This document shows, piece by piece, positions 17,647 through 25,646 of a DNA stretch of 64,000 bases. A program made the position numbers and the translations under genes. Location: NCBI RefSeq assembly GCF_050314555.1, contig NZ_JBNPNH010000005.1, forward strand, positions 1 to 64,000, given 5' to 3'. This stretch comes from Spyradosoma sp004558035 (lineage in GTDB: Bacteria; Verrucomicrobiota; Verrucomicrobiia; Opitutales; UBA953). Position 1 is the first letter of the stretch, and each line of letters begins with the position of its first letter. The notes below the pieces were generated by a model, which ran no database searches, was not told the DNA's origin, and saw nothing but the letters and a program-made list of their open reading frames with translations.

Positions 17647-18417
17647 ATGAAAAACATCATCGCAATCACCTCGCTCCTCGTCGCGGGAACCGCTCTCGCG
17701 AACGCGGAAACGCTTGCCGAAATCGATACGAACGATTCGGCCTTGAAAGCATACTTTAATTTTGACACGAGCAATTCCAAGACGGCGGGAACAATCTCGT
17801 GGCAAGAACTCCCGACTTGGAACGAAGCCGGCTACGGAGTCTGTGGGACTTCTTCTACGCACCCCTATACATCAGGGGCGGGGCTTCGCACTTCAACAGG
17901 TTTCACGGTAAGCTTCGATGTGAACTCCATTTCCAAAAACGGCACGCTTCTCTCCATGACCAGCGGCTCAATGGATAAAGCTTGGCGCTCCCTCAGCATC
18001 ACTTACACCAACGGGACGCTTTCTGCTCAGTTTCTTGGAGCACCGTTAACCGCCGTAACGAAAACACTTCCTTCTTCCGCGAACACTAACGATTGGACGA
18101 CGCTCACGCTTGTCGGATCCTCAGTCGGAGCCACGTTGAATTTGGATTTTTATCTGAACGGAACGCTCGTCGGGACGAGTTCGACTGCCAATGCAAGCAA
18201 TATCACGAGTGAACCCATCGATAAGCTCCAATTTGGATACTACGGTACCTCTTCGAATAGCGCTAATATGAATATCGACAATATTCTTATTTACAGCAAG
18301 GCGCTTTCGGCCGAAGAGGTCAAATCGTTGATTCCCGAGCCGTCGGCGTTCGGGCTGTTGGCAGGCTTGGGCGCGCTGGCTCTGGTGGCGTCGCGTCGTC
18401 GGCGTTCCCGCAAGTGA
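17647..18417 (+). CDS. PEP-CTERM-sorted LamG-like exported protein
   Basis: 256 aa. An N-terminal signal peptide (MKNIIAITSLLVAGTALANA) is followed by a Thr/Ser/Asn-rich beta domain of concanavalin/LamG type (about 30-220), with the typical ending INIDN-like strand and ILIYSKALSAEEVKSL. The C-terminus is a complete PEP-CTERM signal: PEPSAFGLLAGLGALAL plus an Arg-rich tail. Such signals direct exosortase-dependent surface sorting; no exosortase gene is in the window. The gene is less GC-rich than its neighbours. The sorting tag is nearly identical to that of the GH16 gene downstream. Confidence 0.8.
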   Translation: MKNIIAITSLLVAGTALANAETLAEIDTNDSALKAYFNFDTSNSKTAGTISWQELPTWNEAGYGVCGTSSTHPYTSGAGLRTSTGFTVSFDVNSISKNGTLLSMTSGSMDKAWRSLSITYTNGTLSAQFLGAPLTAVTKTLPSSANTNDWTTLTLVGSSVGATLNLDFYLNGTLVGTSSTANASNITSEPIDKLQFGYYGTSSNSANMNIDNILIYSKALSAEEVKSLIPEPSAFGLLAGLGALALVASRRRRSRK

Positions 18418-18443
18418 GCGGAGACGATTTTCCCGTTCTCTGA

Positions 18444-18498
18444 AAAATCACGTTCCCGCGAGGCGATTCGTTCCGATCGCGGGAACGTGATTTTTTTT
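18444..18498 (+). terminator. Intrinsic terminator built from inverted CGGGAACG octamers
   Basis: A 17-bp stem pairs AAAATCACGTTCCCGCG (18444-18460) with CGCGGGAACGTGATTTT (18478-18494), followed by a T-run. It lies between the PEP-CTERM gene and the GH16 gene. Its stem is an inverted pair of the genome-abundant octamer. Confidence 0.85.
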
Positions 18499-18519
18499 AA
18501 TCCCTCGTTTCTTTTCCCC

Positions 18520-19398
18520 ATGTTCGGATTTTCCCGCAAAATTTTTCTCTTTGCTCTCCTTGCCGTTCCCGCGGCGGCGTTCGGCACGGACCGGCAGCTC
18601 GTCTTCAGCGACGAGTTCGACGGCGATTCGCTCGACGGCTCGACGTGGACGCGCATCGACGCGGGAACGCCCGAGTGGCGCAGATACATGGACGCGACGA
18701 GCTCGGACCTGGTCGAGTTCCGCGACGGCCGCATCGTGCTGAAGGGCACGAAGGACACGGCGGACGCGAGCGCCGCGGATTACCGCGAGGCGGGGATTTA
18801 TTCGCTGAACAAGTTCAGCTTCCGCTACGGCAAGGTGGAGATCCGCGCGCGCTTCGACTGCGTGCAGGGCGTGTGGCCCGCGCTCTGGATGATGCCGCAG
18901 AACGGCAATACCTGGCCGAGCTCCGGCGAAATCGACATCATGGAGCACCTGAACTATCAGGGCAGCGTTTATCAGACCCTACATTTCTGCAATCCGGACG
19001 GAAGCAACGGCAGCGCGGGAACGCATCCGGAGATCGTCAAGACCGTCTTCAACACCTACGGAATCGAGTGGGAGGAGAACGTCATCCGCTTCCTCATCAA
19101 CGACGTCGTCACGGCGACCTACACGCCGGAGAACACGACGTCGGCGTGGCCGTTCAACGACAAGGAGTTTTATCTGATTCTGAGCATGCAGATCGGCGGG
19201 AATTGGGTGGAGAACACCGGCGCCAATCAGGGAATCGACGCGAAGACGCTCTACGCCTCCGGCGCGAAAATGGAGATCGACTACGTGCGCGTGTGGCAGG
19301 ACGCGCCTTCCGTTCCCGAGCCGTCGGCGTTCGGGCTGTTCGCGGGCTTGGGCGCGCTCGCGCTGGTCGCCGCGCGGCGGAAGAGGAAAGCGCGCTGA
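18520..19398 (+). CDS. GH16 glycoside hydrolase with PEP-CTERM tag
   Basis: 292 aa from the ATG at 18520; the frame opens earlier at a GTG inside the terminator, an unlikely start. A signal peptide (IFLFALLAVPAAAFG) precedes a GH16 jelly roll with the catalytic motif GEIDIMEHL (the two Glu and the Asp of the ExDxxE pattern), FRYGKVEIRAR and the terminal strand MEIDYVRVWQ. GH16 enzymes cleave beta-1,3/1,4-glucans and related galactans; this one looks laminarinase-like. The C-terminus is a PEP-CTERM signal (VPEPSAFGLFAGLGALAL plus a basic tail), so the enzyme is probably displayed on the surface. Confidence 0.92.
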   Translation: MFGFSRKIFLFALLAVPAAAFGTDRQLVFSDEFDGDSLDGSTWTRIDAGTPEWRRYMDATSSDLVEFRDGRIVLKGTKDTADASAADYREAGIYSLNKFSFRYGKVEIRARFDCVQGVWPALWMMPQNGNTWPSSGEIDIMEHLNYQGSVYQTLHFCNPDGSNGSAGTHPEIVKTVFNTYGIEWEENVIRFLINDVVTATYTPENTTSAWPFNDKEFYLILSMQIGGNWVENTGANQGIDAKTLYASGAKMEIDYVRVWQDAPSVPEPSAFGLFAGLGALALVAARRKRKAR

Positions 19399-19566
19399 AA
19401 TTTTTCGGTCGCGCCCGCGGAGGCGTTCGTCGAGAATGCGCGCATGATTTTCGGGAAAATTCACGGCGGATCCGCGCGCCGGACGAAAAGGCGCCGCGTC
19501 GCGATCGCCGCGGGAACGCTCGCTTTGTGCTTTATCGCGGCGAGCGGAATCGATTATTCTTTGAAC

Positions 19567-20481
19567 ATGTCCACTTCAGCCCCGGTGCAATTTTTCGACC
19601 GCGAAAGCGGCCGCCTCGAAACGGAAGCCATCTTCGGCGAAAAGCCGCTGCGGTGGGTTTACGAAACGCATCTCGGGCAGATCGCGCTCTGGGCGCTGAT
19701 TCGCCGCGCGGCGTTTTCCGAAATCTACGGCGTCGTGATGAGCCGTCCCGCGAGCCGCGAAAAAATCGCGCCCTTCTGCGAACGCTTCGGCGTGAACGTC
19801 GAGGAATCCGCCGTTCCCGTGACGGAATTCGCGTCGTTCAACGACTTTTTCTCGCGCAGGCTCAAGCCCGGCGCGCGCCCCGTCGCGCCCGCGGAAGACG
19901 TCGCGACGCTTCCCGCCGACGGCCGCCATCTCGCGTTCCCGAAAATCTCCGCCGCGACGCGTTTCTACGCGAAGGGACAGCGTTTCGATCTGGAAAAATT
20001 TCTCGGCGACGCCGCGCTCGCGGCGCATTACGCGGACGGCGCGATGGTCTGTTCCCGCCTCTGCCCGACGGATTACCACCGCTTTCACTTTCCCGTCGCG
20101 GGAACGCCGGCGGCGCCGCGCGTCGTCAACGGTGCGCTGTATTCGGTGAACCCGATCGCGCTCTCGAAGAATCTCGCCTACCTGTGGGAGAACAAGCGCG
20201 TCGTCGTCGAAATCGATTCGCCGCGCTTCGGCAAAGTGCTGCAGGTGCTCGTCGGCGCGACAAACGTCGGGACGATCGTGCCGACCTACGCGGCGGGAAC
20301 GCCGGCGGAAAAAGGCGCGGAGCTTGGCTATTTCCGCTTCGGCGGCTCGTTCATCGCGACAATCTTCGAGCCGGGGAAAATCCGCCTCGCGGACGATCTG
20401 TGCGCGAACTCCGCGCAGGGCGTCGAGACCTTCGCGAAAATGGGCACGGAGCTGGGAAAAGCGGCGGCGGAACGGAAGTGA
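19567..20481 (+). CDS. psd: Phosphatidylserine decarboxylase, type II
   Basis: 304 aa from the ATG at 19567, matching the length and start (QFFDRESGRLE) of chlamydial-type PSD; the frame also opens at 19444 with an Arg-rich, hydrophobic extension. Family landmarks are FNDFFSRRLKPGARP, LCPTDYHRFHFPVAG with the catalytic His, and the C-terminal autocleavage site in FRFGGSF, where the Ser becomes the pyruvoyl group. It makes phosphatidylethanolamine at the inner membrane. It follows the GH16 gene on the same strand but probably has its own expression. Confidence 0.93.
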   Translation: MSTSAPVQFFDRESGRLETEAIFGEKPLRWVYETHLGQIALWALIRRAAFSEIYGVVMSRPASREKIAPFCERFGVNVEESAVPVTEFASFNDFFSRRLKPGARPVAPAEDVATLPADGRHLAFPKISAATRFYAKGQRFDLEKFLGDAALAAHYADGAMVCSRLCPTDYHRFHFPVAGTPAAPRVVNGALYSVNPIALSKNLAYLWENKRVVVEIDSPRFGKVLQVLVGATNVGTIVPTYAAGTPAEKGAELGYFRFGGSFIATIFEPGKIRLADDLCANSAQGVETFAKMGTELGKAAAERK

Positions 20482-20518
20482 CGAAGTTATGAGGTTATGA
20501 AGTCCGGAAGTTCATTGC

Positions 20519-20558
20519 CTTCGGCTTCGCCGAAAAGAGTTTAAGCTTTTAAACTCTT
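20519..20558. terminator. Tandem hairpins between convergent psd and UDG genes
   Basis: TTCGGC-TTC-GCCGAA is followed at once by AAGAGTTTAA-GCTT-TTAAACTCTT (20535-20558), a perfect 10-bp stem. The genes on either side converge here, so this is probably a bidirectional terminator. The upstream part (20486-20533) recurs near 32186. Confidence 0.55.
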
Positions 20559-20585
20559 AAGCTTCTGAACTTTCGATCTTCCCCT

Positions 20586-21548
20586 TCAGCTCTTCGGCAG
20601 AAAATACCCGCGCTGCCTGTCCGAAATCGGCATGCCGAGCAGCTCCATCATCGCGAGAAAATCTTCCCAGACGAGGCGCTTGGAACGCGCCGTGCCGTTG
20701 CGCAGCAGGTAGGACGGGTGGTAGGTCGGAATCACGGGAACGCCGTGAAAATCGAAACGTCTGCCGCGGATCGCGCCCATTTTGCGGTCGGGATCGTTGC
20801 CGAGCAGCCCGTTGACCGCCGTCAGCCCGAGCGCGACGATCACGCGCGGACGGATGATCTCGATCTGCGCGACGACGTAGGGCAGGCAGTACGCCATTTC
20901 TTCGGGCGTCGGCGGGCGATTGCCGACGAGCGTCGGCAGCTCCGGCCGCCACTTCATGATGTTGCCGATGTAGACGCGTTCCCGCGAAAGCCCCGTCGCG
21001 GCGATGATCTTGTCGAGCAGCTGCCCCGCTGGGCCGACGAACGGCTCGCCGCGCGTCTCTTCTTCCGCGCCGGGAGCTTCGCCGCAGAAAAACACCGGCG
21101 AATCCGGATCGCCGACGCCGAACACGAGGTGCTTGCCGCGGTGCAGATGCTTGTTGCAGACGGCGTCGGCGCGCATCTGCTCGGCGACGGCGGCGAGTTT
21201 TTCCGCCTTCGTCCCGGATTCGGGAACGGCGATTTTCGGCGGCGGCGGGAACGCGGGCGCGGCGGGTTTCGGCGCGGGGGTTTCTTCGAAAACCGGCGCG
21301 GAAGGCGCCGCGGAAACGCGTTCGCGGGCAGGAAACGACGGACGCGGCGCGGCGGCTTCGGGAACGGGCGCGGCGCGGCGCGGAGCCGCTTTCGGCGCGG
21401 GCGCAGGCGCAGGCGCGGGAACGTCCGCGCCCTTCAGCGCGACTTCCCGCAGCGCCGCGAGCGACGCGTCGTCCACGGCGACGCGCTCCACGCCTTCTTC
21501 CTTGAGGGCGAGGAGCGTGTCGAGCAGCACTTCGAGCGCGTCGCGCAT
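20586..21548 (-). CDS. Family 4-like uracil-DNA glycosylase, iron-sulfur ligands degenerate
   Basis: 320 aa. Residues 1-30 form a helical segment and 40-110 a Pro/Ala-rich linker. The glycosylase domain starts near 115, with GEAPGAEEE (156-164), GPAGQLLD and the C-terminal PTYHPSYLLRN. It excises uracil from DNA. In family 4 enzymes four Cys bind a 4Fe-4S cluster (CxxC, VKCRPP, AACxPYL). Here the equivalents are C131, H134, W200 and C221, so two ligands are lost. It follows hisI by 16 nt on the same strand. Confidence 0.88.
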   Translation of the reverse strand: MRDALEVLLDTLLALKEEGVERVAVDDASLAALREVALKGADVPAPAPAPAPKAAPRRAAPVPEAAAPRPSFPARERVSAAPSAPVFEETPAPKPAAPAFPPPPKIAVPESGTKAEKLAAVAEQMRADAVCNKHLHRGKHLVFGVGDPDSPVFFCGEAPGAEEETRGEPFVGPAGQLLDKIIAATGLSRERVYIGNIMKWRPELPTLVGNRPPTPEEMAYCLPYVVAQIEIIRPRVIVALGLTAVNGLLGNDPDRKMGAIRGRRFDFHGVPVIPTYHPSYLLRNGTARSKRLVWEDFLAMMELLGMPISDRQRGYFLPKS

Positions 21549-21564
21549 TTTTCAGAATCCGGAC

Positions 21565-21993
21565 TCACTCCATGCCGGGGACGAAACGCAGCGTTTCGCC
21601 GTCCGTCAGGTCGAGCGAGCGGTAATAGCAGCCGCGACGCGGCAGACCGTCCTTGCCCTTCGTGTGGCACGCGCCCTTGCCGGCGGGACGCACGAGGTAG
21701 AGCAGCGAATTCTGCTCGCAGTTCACGCGCACCTCGACGAGCTTCAGGTAGTCGCCGGACGTCTTGCCCTTGAGCCAGAGCTCGTTGCGCGAGGTGCTCC
21801 AGAACGTCGCCATGCCTTCCTTCAGCGCGGTTTCGAGCGCGAGCTTGTTCGCGTAGGCGACGATCAGCACTTCCTTCGTGTCCGCGTCCTGAGCGACGAC
21901 GGGAACGACGTCGGATTCGCATTGCGCGACGGCTTTGCGCAGTTTCGTGAAGTCGAAATTCAGCTTCAGACCCTCTTCGATTTCTTTACTCAT
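21565..21993 (-). CDS. hisI: Phosphoribosyl-AMP cyclohydrolase
   Basis: 142 aa. Conserved pieces are VPVVAQDADTKEVLIVAYAN, ATFWSTSRNELWLKGKTSG, VEVRVNCEQNSLLYLV and ACHTKGKDGLPRRGCYYR, with the three zinc-binding Cys. It opens the purine ring of PR-AMP in histidine synthesis. The HisE pyrophosphohydrolase domain found in fused HisIE is absent. hisB and hisH lie far away at 55131-56356, so the his genes are dispersed. Confidence 0.95.
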   Translation of the reverse strand: MSKEIEEGLKLNFDFTKLRKAVAQCESDVVPVVAQDADTKEVLIVAYANKLALETALKEGMATFWSTSRNELWLKGKTSGDYLKLVEVRVNCEQNSLLYLVRPAGKGACHTKGKDGLPRRGCYYRSLDLTDGETLRFVPGME

Positions 21994-22437
21994 AGATGGA
22001 CGCCATTCTGCCCCCGCTCCCGCGGGAACGCGAGTTCAAAGAAAACCGCCCCCGCGGAAACCTGAAAACGAACAGGGATTTCGGGGATTTTAAGGGATTC
22101 GATTCAGACCCGCGAAGCGCCCCGCCGGAGAACGGCGGCTTTCCCGCGAAGCTCCGTTTCCCTGTGCTAAAAAAAGCTTGAGGCTTGGGCTGAAAGCTTG
22201 GAGGAAAGTTTGCCGGGAGGGATTTCGAGGGCAGGCGGGACGCTTGCCCCTCCTGTGAAATTCGCGCTCATTTGCGGGAATTCGCGGTTCCCAAAAATCT
22301 GCGGGAATCTGCGAGATCCGCGGGAAAATTTTGATTTTGCAGTCCTTTCCTTCGCGCTTTTTCCGTGTTCCCTCGGGGAATTTCGCGCTTTACGCGGGGA
22401 GCGGCAAAGAGTGAAATGTCTCCTTACATTTTCCGTC
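21994..22437. other. 444-bp divergent gap between hisI and alaS with degenerate repeats
   Basis: No gene is supported here. The stretch contains AAGCTTGAGGCTTGGGCTGA-like short repeats (22166-22205), many variants of GCGGGAATTCGCGG and TTCCGTGTTCCC, and one copy of a 30-bp repeat (22299-22328) found again on the far side of alaS. The promoters of both divergent genes must lie here, but none is clear enough to call. Confidence 0.5.
22299..22328 (+). repeat. 30-bp dispersed repeat, copy upstream of alaS
   Basis: The unit begins CTGCGGGAAT, continues GCGAGATCCGCGGG and ends in AAAA. It differs at one position from 25556-25585, in the same orientation. The two copies bracket alaS. Confidence 0.7.
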
Positions 22438-25428
22438 ATGACATCATCAGAAATCCGCCAGTCCTTTCTTGATTTCTTCAAATCGAAGGAGCACAAGATC
22501 GTGCCTTCGTCCAGCCTGCTGCCGGACTCGCCGAACCTGCTTTTCACGAACGCGGGAATGAACCAGTTCGTGCCGATCTTCCTCGGGCAGATTCCGTGCC
22601 CGTACCCGACGCACCGCGCCGCCGACACGCAGAAGTGCATCCGCGCGGGCGGCAAGCACAACGACCTCGAGGACGTCGGCATGGACACGTATCACCACAC
22701 GTTCTTCGAGATGCTCGGCAACTGGTCCTACGGCGACTACTTCAAGAAGGAGGCGATTTCGTGGGCGTGGGAGCTCATCACCGAAGTCTGGAAATTCCCG
22801 AAGGAGCGCCTCTACGCGACCGTCTATTGCCCGGACAAGTCCAAGGGCGATCCCGCCGCGTTCGACCAGGAGGCGTACGACGCGTGGGAAAAGCTTTTCG
22901 TCGCCGCCGGGCTCGACCCGAAGGTGCACATCGTCAACGGCAACAAGAAGGACAATTTCTGGATGATGGGCGACACGGGGCCGTGCGGTCCGTGCTCGGA
23001 AATCCACATGGACCTCACGCCGGACGGCGACACCGCGGGCGCGCTCGTCAACAAGGGCTCGCCGCTGTGCATCGAGATCTGGAACCTCGTCTTCATGGAG
23101 TTCAACGCGAATCCCGACGGCACGTTCTCGCCGCTTCCCGCGAAGAACGTCGACACCGGCATGGGCTTCGAGCGCGCGACGAGCATCATTCAGTGCACGA
23201 AGAACTTCACCGACTTCACGGGCGTCATCTCCAACTACGAGACGGACGTCTTCGCGCCGATCTTCCGTGAAATCGAAAAGCTTTCCGGCAGGAAATACGG
23301 CTCCACGCTGCCCGCCGCGGGAACGCAGGGCGCGACCGAGCAGGAAAAGACCGACGTCGCCTTCCGCGTCATCGCCGACCACATCCGCACGCTTTCCTTC
23401 GCCGTCGCCGACGGCATCGCGCCCGGCAACAGCGACCGCAACTACGTCCTGCGCCGCATTCTGCGCCGCGCCGTCCGCTACGGGCGCACGCTCGGCTTCA
23501 GGGAGCCGTTCTTCTACAAGCTCGTGGACGTGCTCGCGGAGACGATGGGCGACGTGTTCCCCGAAATCCGTTCCCGCCGCGACGCTGTGCGCGACACGAT
23601 CCGCGTCGAGGAGGAGGCCTTCAACAAGACGCTCGACGCCGGGCTGACGATTTTCGAGGAAATCATCGCCCTGAAGAACGCCGCGAAAAATCTCCGCGCG
23701 CGCGTCGTCGACGCCATGCGCCTTTCCGAAGAAGCGCTGAAGGACGGGAACGCCGCGCTCGCGCAGATCGCCGACCACCTCGTCGCCGTCATCGCGAAGA
23801 GCATCGTCAAGTTCGAGACGCCCGTGAACACCGACCTCGCGCGCCGCATCTTCACGCGCTCCGACACGAAGGCGCTCTACACGACCGCGCACGCGCTCGT
23901 CGCCGCGCCCGAGGACAAGGACGCGCTCGCGAACTTCCGCGGCACGCTCGCCAACTTCCTCACCGTGAGCGCCGAGCTCGCCGAAGTCTTCAACGGCGAG
24001 GCCGCCTTCCTGCTCTACGACACCTACGGGTTCCCGCTCGACCTCACCGACCTCATGGCGCGCGAACGCGGTTATTCCGTGGACGAAAAGGCGTTCGAAG
24101 CCCTGATGACCGAGCAGCGCGAACGCGCCCGCGCCGCGCAGAAAAAGCAGATCGTCACACTTTCCGAAATCGAGACCAAGGACGCGACGCAGTTCCTCGG
24201 CTACGAGACGCTTTCCGCCGAGGCGACGATTCTCGAAATCGTGGACAGCAAGGGTAAGCTCGCCGTCGTGCTCGACCGCACGCCCTGCTACGCCGAAATG
24301 GGCGGCCAGGTCGGCGACACGGGAACGCTCTCCGCGCGCGGCCGCGCCTGGAAGATCGTCAACACGCAGAAGAGCGGGAACGTCTTCCTGCACTTCGTCG
24401 AAGGCGACGAACCGCCGCCCGTCGGCGCCAAGGCGACCGTCGTCGTGGACGAAAAACGCCGCCGCGCCATCGAGCGCAACCACACCGCGACGCACCTGCT
24501 GCACTACGCGCTGCACAGCGTCGTCGGCAAGGACGTTTCGCAGAAGGGCTCCTTCGTCTCCGACGAAAAACTGACCTTCGACTTCAACTCCGCGGCGCTC
24601 ACGCCCGCGCAGGTCGCCGAGGTCGAGCGCACCGTCAACGAGCTCGTGCTCGCCGACAACGTCGTCTCGTGGACGGAAATTCCGCACGAGCAGGCGAAGG
24701 AGAACGCGAACATCATGCAGTTCTTCGGCGACAAGTACGGCGACGTCGTCCGCGTCATTCAGGTCGGCGGGAACGCGCGCGCGCTCGACGGCTATTCGAT
24801 GGAGCTCTGCGGCGGGACGCACGTGCGCGCCACGGGCGAGCTCGGGCAGTTCCGCATCGTCGCCGAAGGCGCGATCGCCGCGGGCGTGCGCCGCATCGAG
24901 GCGCTCACCGGCATGGCGGCCTACGCGCACGGCGTCGCGGAAACGCAGACGCTGAAGAAACTTTCCGAAAAGACGAAGACGCCGGTCGCCGACCTGCAGA
25001 AGAAATTCGAGACGCTCGCGGAAGAAAAATCCGCGCTCGAAAAGCAGCTCGCCGCCGTGCGCCAGAAGGAGCTCGCGCAGCTCGCGAACGCGCTCGCGGA
25101 AACGGCGAAGGACGCCGGCGCGACGCGGCGCGTGGCGGCGGTCGTTCCCGCGGCGGGCTCGCCGAACGACCTGCGCGAAATCGCTTCGCAGCTCGTGAAG
25201 AAGCTGGGCGAAAACGGCGTCGTCGTGCTCGGCGCGGCGTTCGGCGCGGACAAGGTCTCCGTCGTCGCGGCGTGCGCTCCCGGCGCGGTCAAGGCGGGAA
25301 CGGCGGCGGGCAGGCTCGTCTCCGAACTCTGCGGCAGACTCGGCGGCAAGGGCGGCGGCAAGCCGGACTTCGCGATGGGCGGCGGCAAGGACGCCGCGAA
25401 GCTCGCCGAAGTCTTCGCCGCGCTCTGA
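22438..25428 (+). CDS. alaS: Alanyl-tRNA synthetase with large internal insertion
   Basis: 996 aa from the ATG at 22438 (MTSSEIRQSFLDFFKSKEH), the conserved family start; an upstream frame extension covers repeat DNA. The catalytic core runs to about residue 400, the editing domain has HTATHLLHYAL and CGGTHV, and the C-Ala domain ends in GKGGGKPDFAMGGGKD. The usual length is about 875 aa. The excess is a helical, Ala-rich insertion of roughly 100 residues (about 410-518, nt 23665-23990) between LTIFEE and AAFLLYDTYGFPLDLT, where E. coli-type enzymes have about 15 residues. The function of the insert is unknown. Confidence 0.97.
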   Translation: MTSSEIRQSFLDFFKSKEHKIVPSSSLLPDSPNLLFTNAGMNQFVPIFLGQIPCPYPTHRAADTQKCIRAGGKHNDLEDVGMDTYHHTFFEMLGNWSYGDYFKKEAISWAWELITEVWKFPKERLYATVYCPDKSKGDPAAFDQEAYDAWEKLFVAAGLDPKVHIVNGNKKDNFWMMGDTGPCGPCSEIHMDLTPDGDTAGALVNKGSPLCIEIWNLVFMEFNANPDGTFSPLPAKNVDTGMGFERATSIIQCTKNFTDFTGVISNYETDVFAPIFREIEKLSGRKYGSTLPAAGTQGATEQEKTDVAFRVIADHIRTLSFAVADGIAPGNSDRNYVLRRILRRAVRYGRTLGFREPFFYKLVDVLAETMGDVFPEIRSRRDAVRDTIRVEEEAFNKTLDAGLTIFEEIIALKNAAKNLRARVVDAMRLSEEALKDGNAALAQIADHLVAVIAKSIVKFETPVNTDLARRIFTRSDTKALYTTAHALVAAPEDKDALANFRGTLANFLTVSAELAEVFNGEAAFLLYDTYGFPLDLTDLMARERGYSVDEKAFEALMTEQRERARAAQKKQIVTLSEIETKDATQFLGYETLSAEATILEIVDSKGKLAVVLDRTPCYAEMGGQVGDTGTLSARGRAWKIVNTQKSGNVFLHFVEGDEPPPVGAKATVVVDEKRRRAIERNHTATHLLHYALHSVVGKDVSQKGSFVSDEKLTFDFNSAALTPAQVAEVERTVNELVLADNVVSWTEIPHEQAKENANIMQFFGDKYGDVVRVIQVGGNARALDGYSMELCGGTHVRATGELGQFRIVAEGAIAAGVRRIEALTGMAAYAHGVAETQTLKKLSEKTKTPVADLQKKFETLAEEKSALEKQLAAVRQKELAQLANALAETAKDAGATRRVAAVVPAAGSPNDLREIASQLVKKLGENGVVVLGAAFGADKVSVVAACAPGAVKAGTAAGRLVSELCGRLGGKGGGKPDFAMGGGKDAAKLAEVFAAL

Positions 25429-25555
25429 GAGCAGACGTTTTCGAGGAAGCGGCGAGGCTCCGCGCGTCGCGCGCCCTGCCGCTTCCTCCCTTAAAAACTT
25501 TTCTTCAACTTCCTTTAACTTCGCGGTCTTTCTTGGCGTCTTCGCGGAGAAATTT

Positions 25556-25585
25556 CTGCGGGAATCCGCGAGATCCGCGGGAAAA
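25556..25585 (+). repeat. 30-bp dispersed repeat, copy downstream of alaS
   Basis: It is a 29/30 match to 22299-22328 by eye. It sits in the 218-bp gap 25429-25646, which also carries GCGGTCTTTCTTGGCGTCTT-like degenerate repeats and no gene. Confidence 0.7.
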
Positions 25586-25646
25586 AAAATTGTGCGGGGA
25601 GATTTCAAAAAAGCGGCAGGAATGCCGCTTCTCCCCTAAAACTTTT

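Noticed and set aside
22447..25608. Minus-strand 1053-aa frame opposite alaS
   Set aside because: Antisense shadow with skewed Arg/Val/Asp content; alaS is unambiguous.
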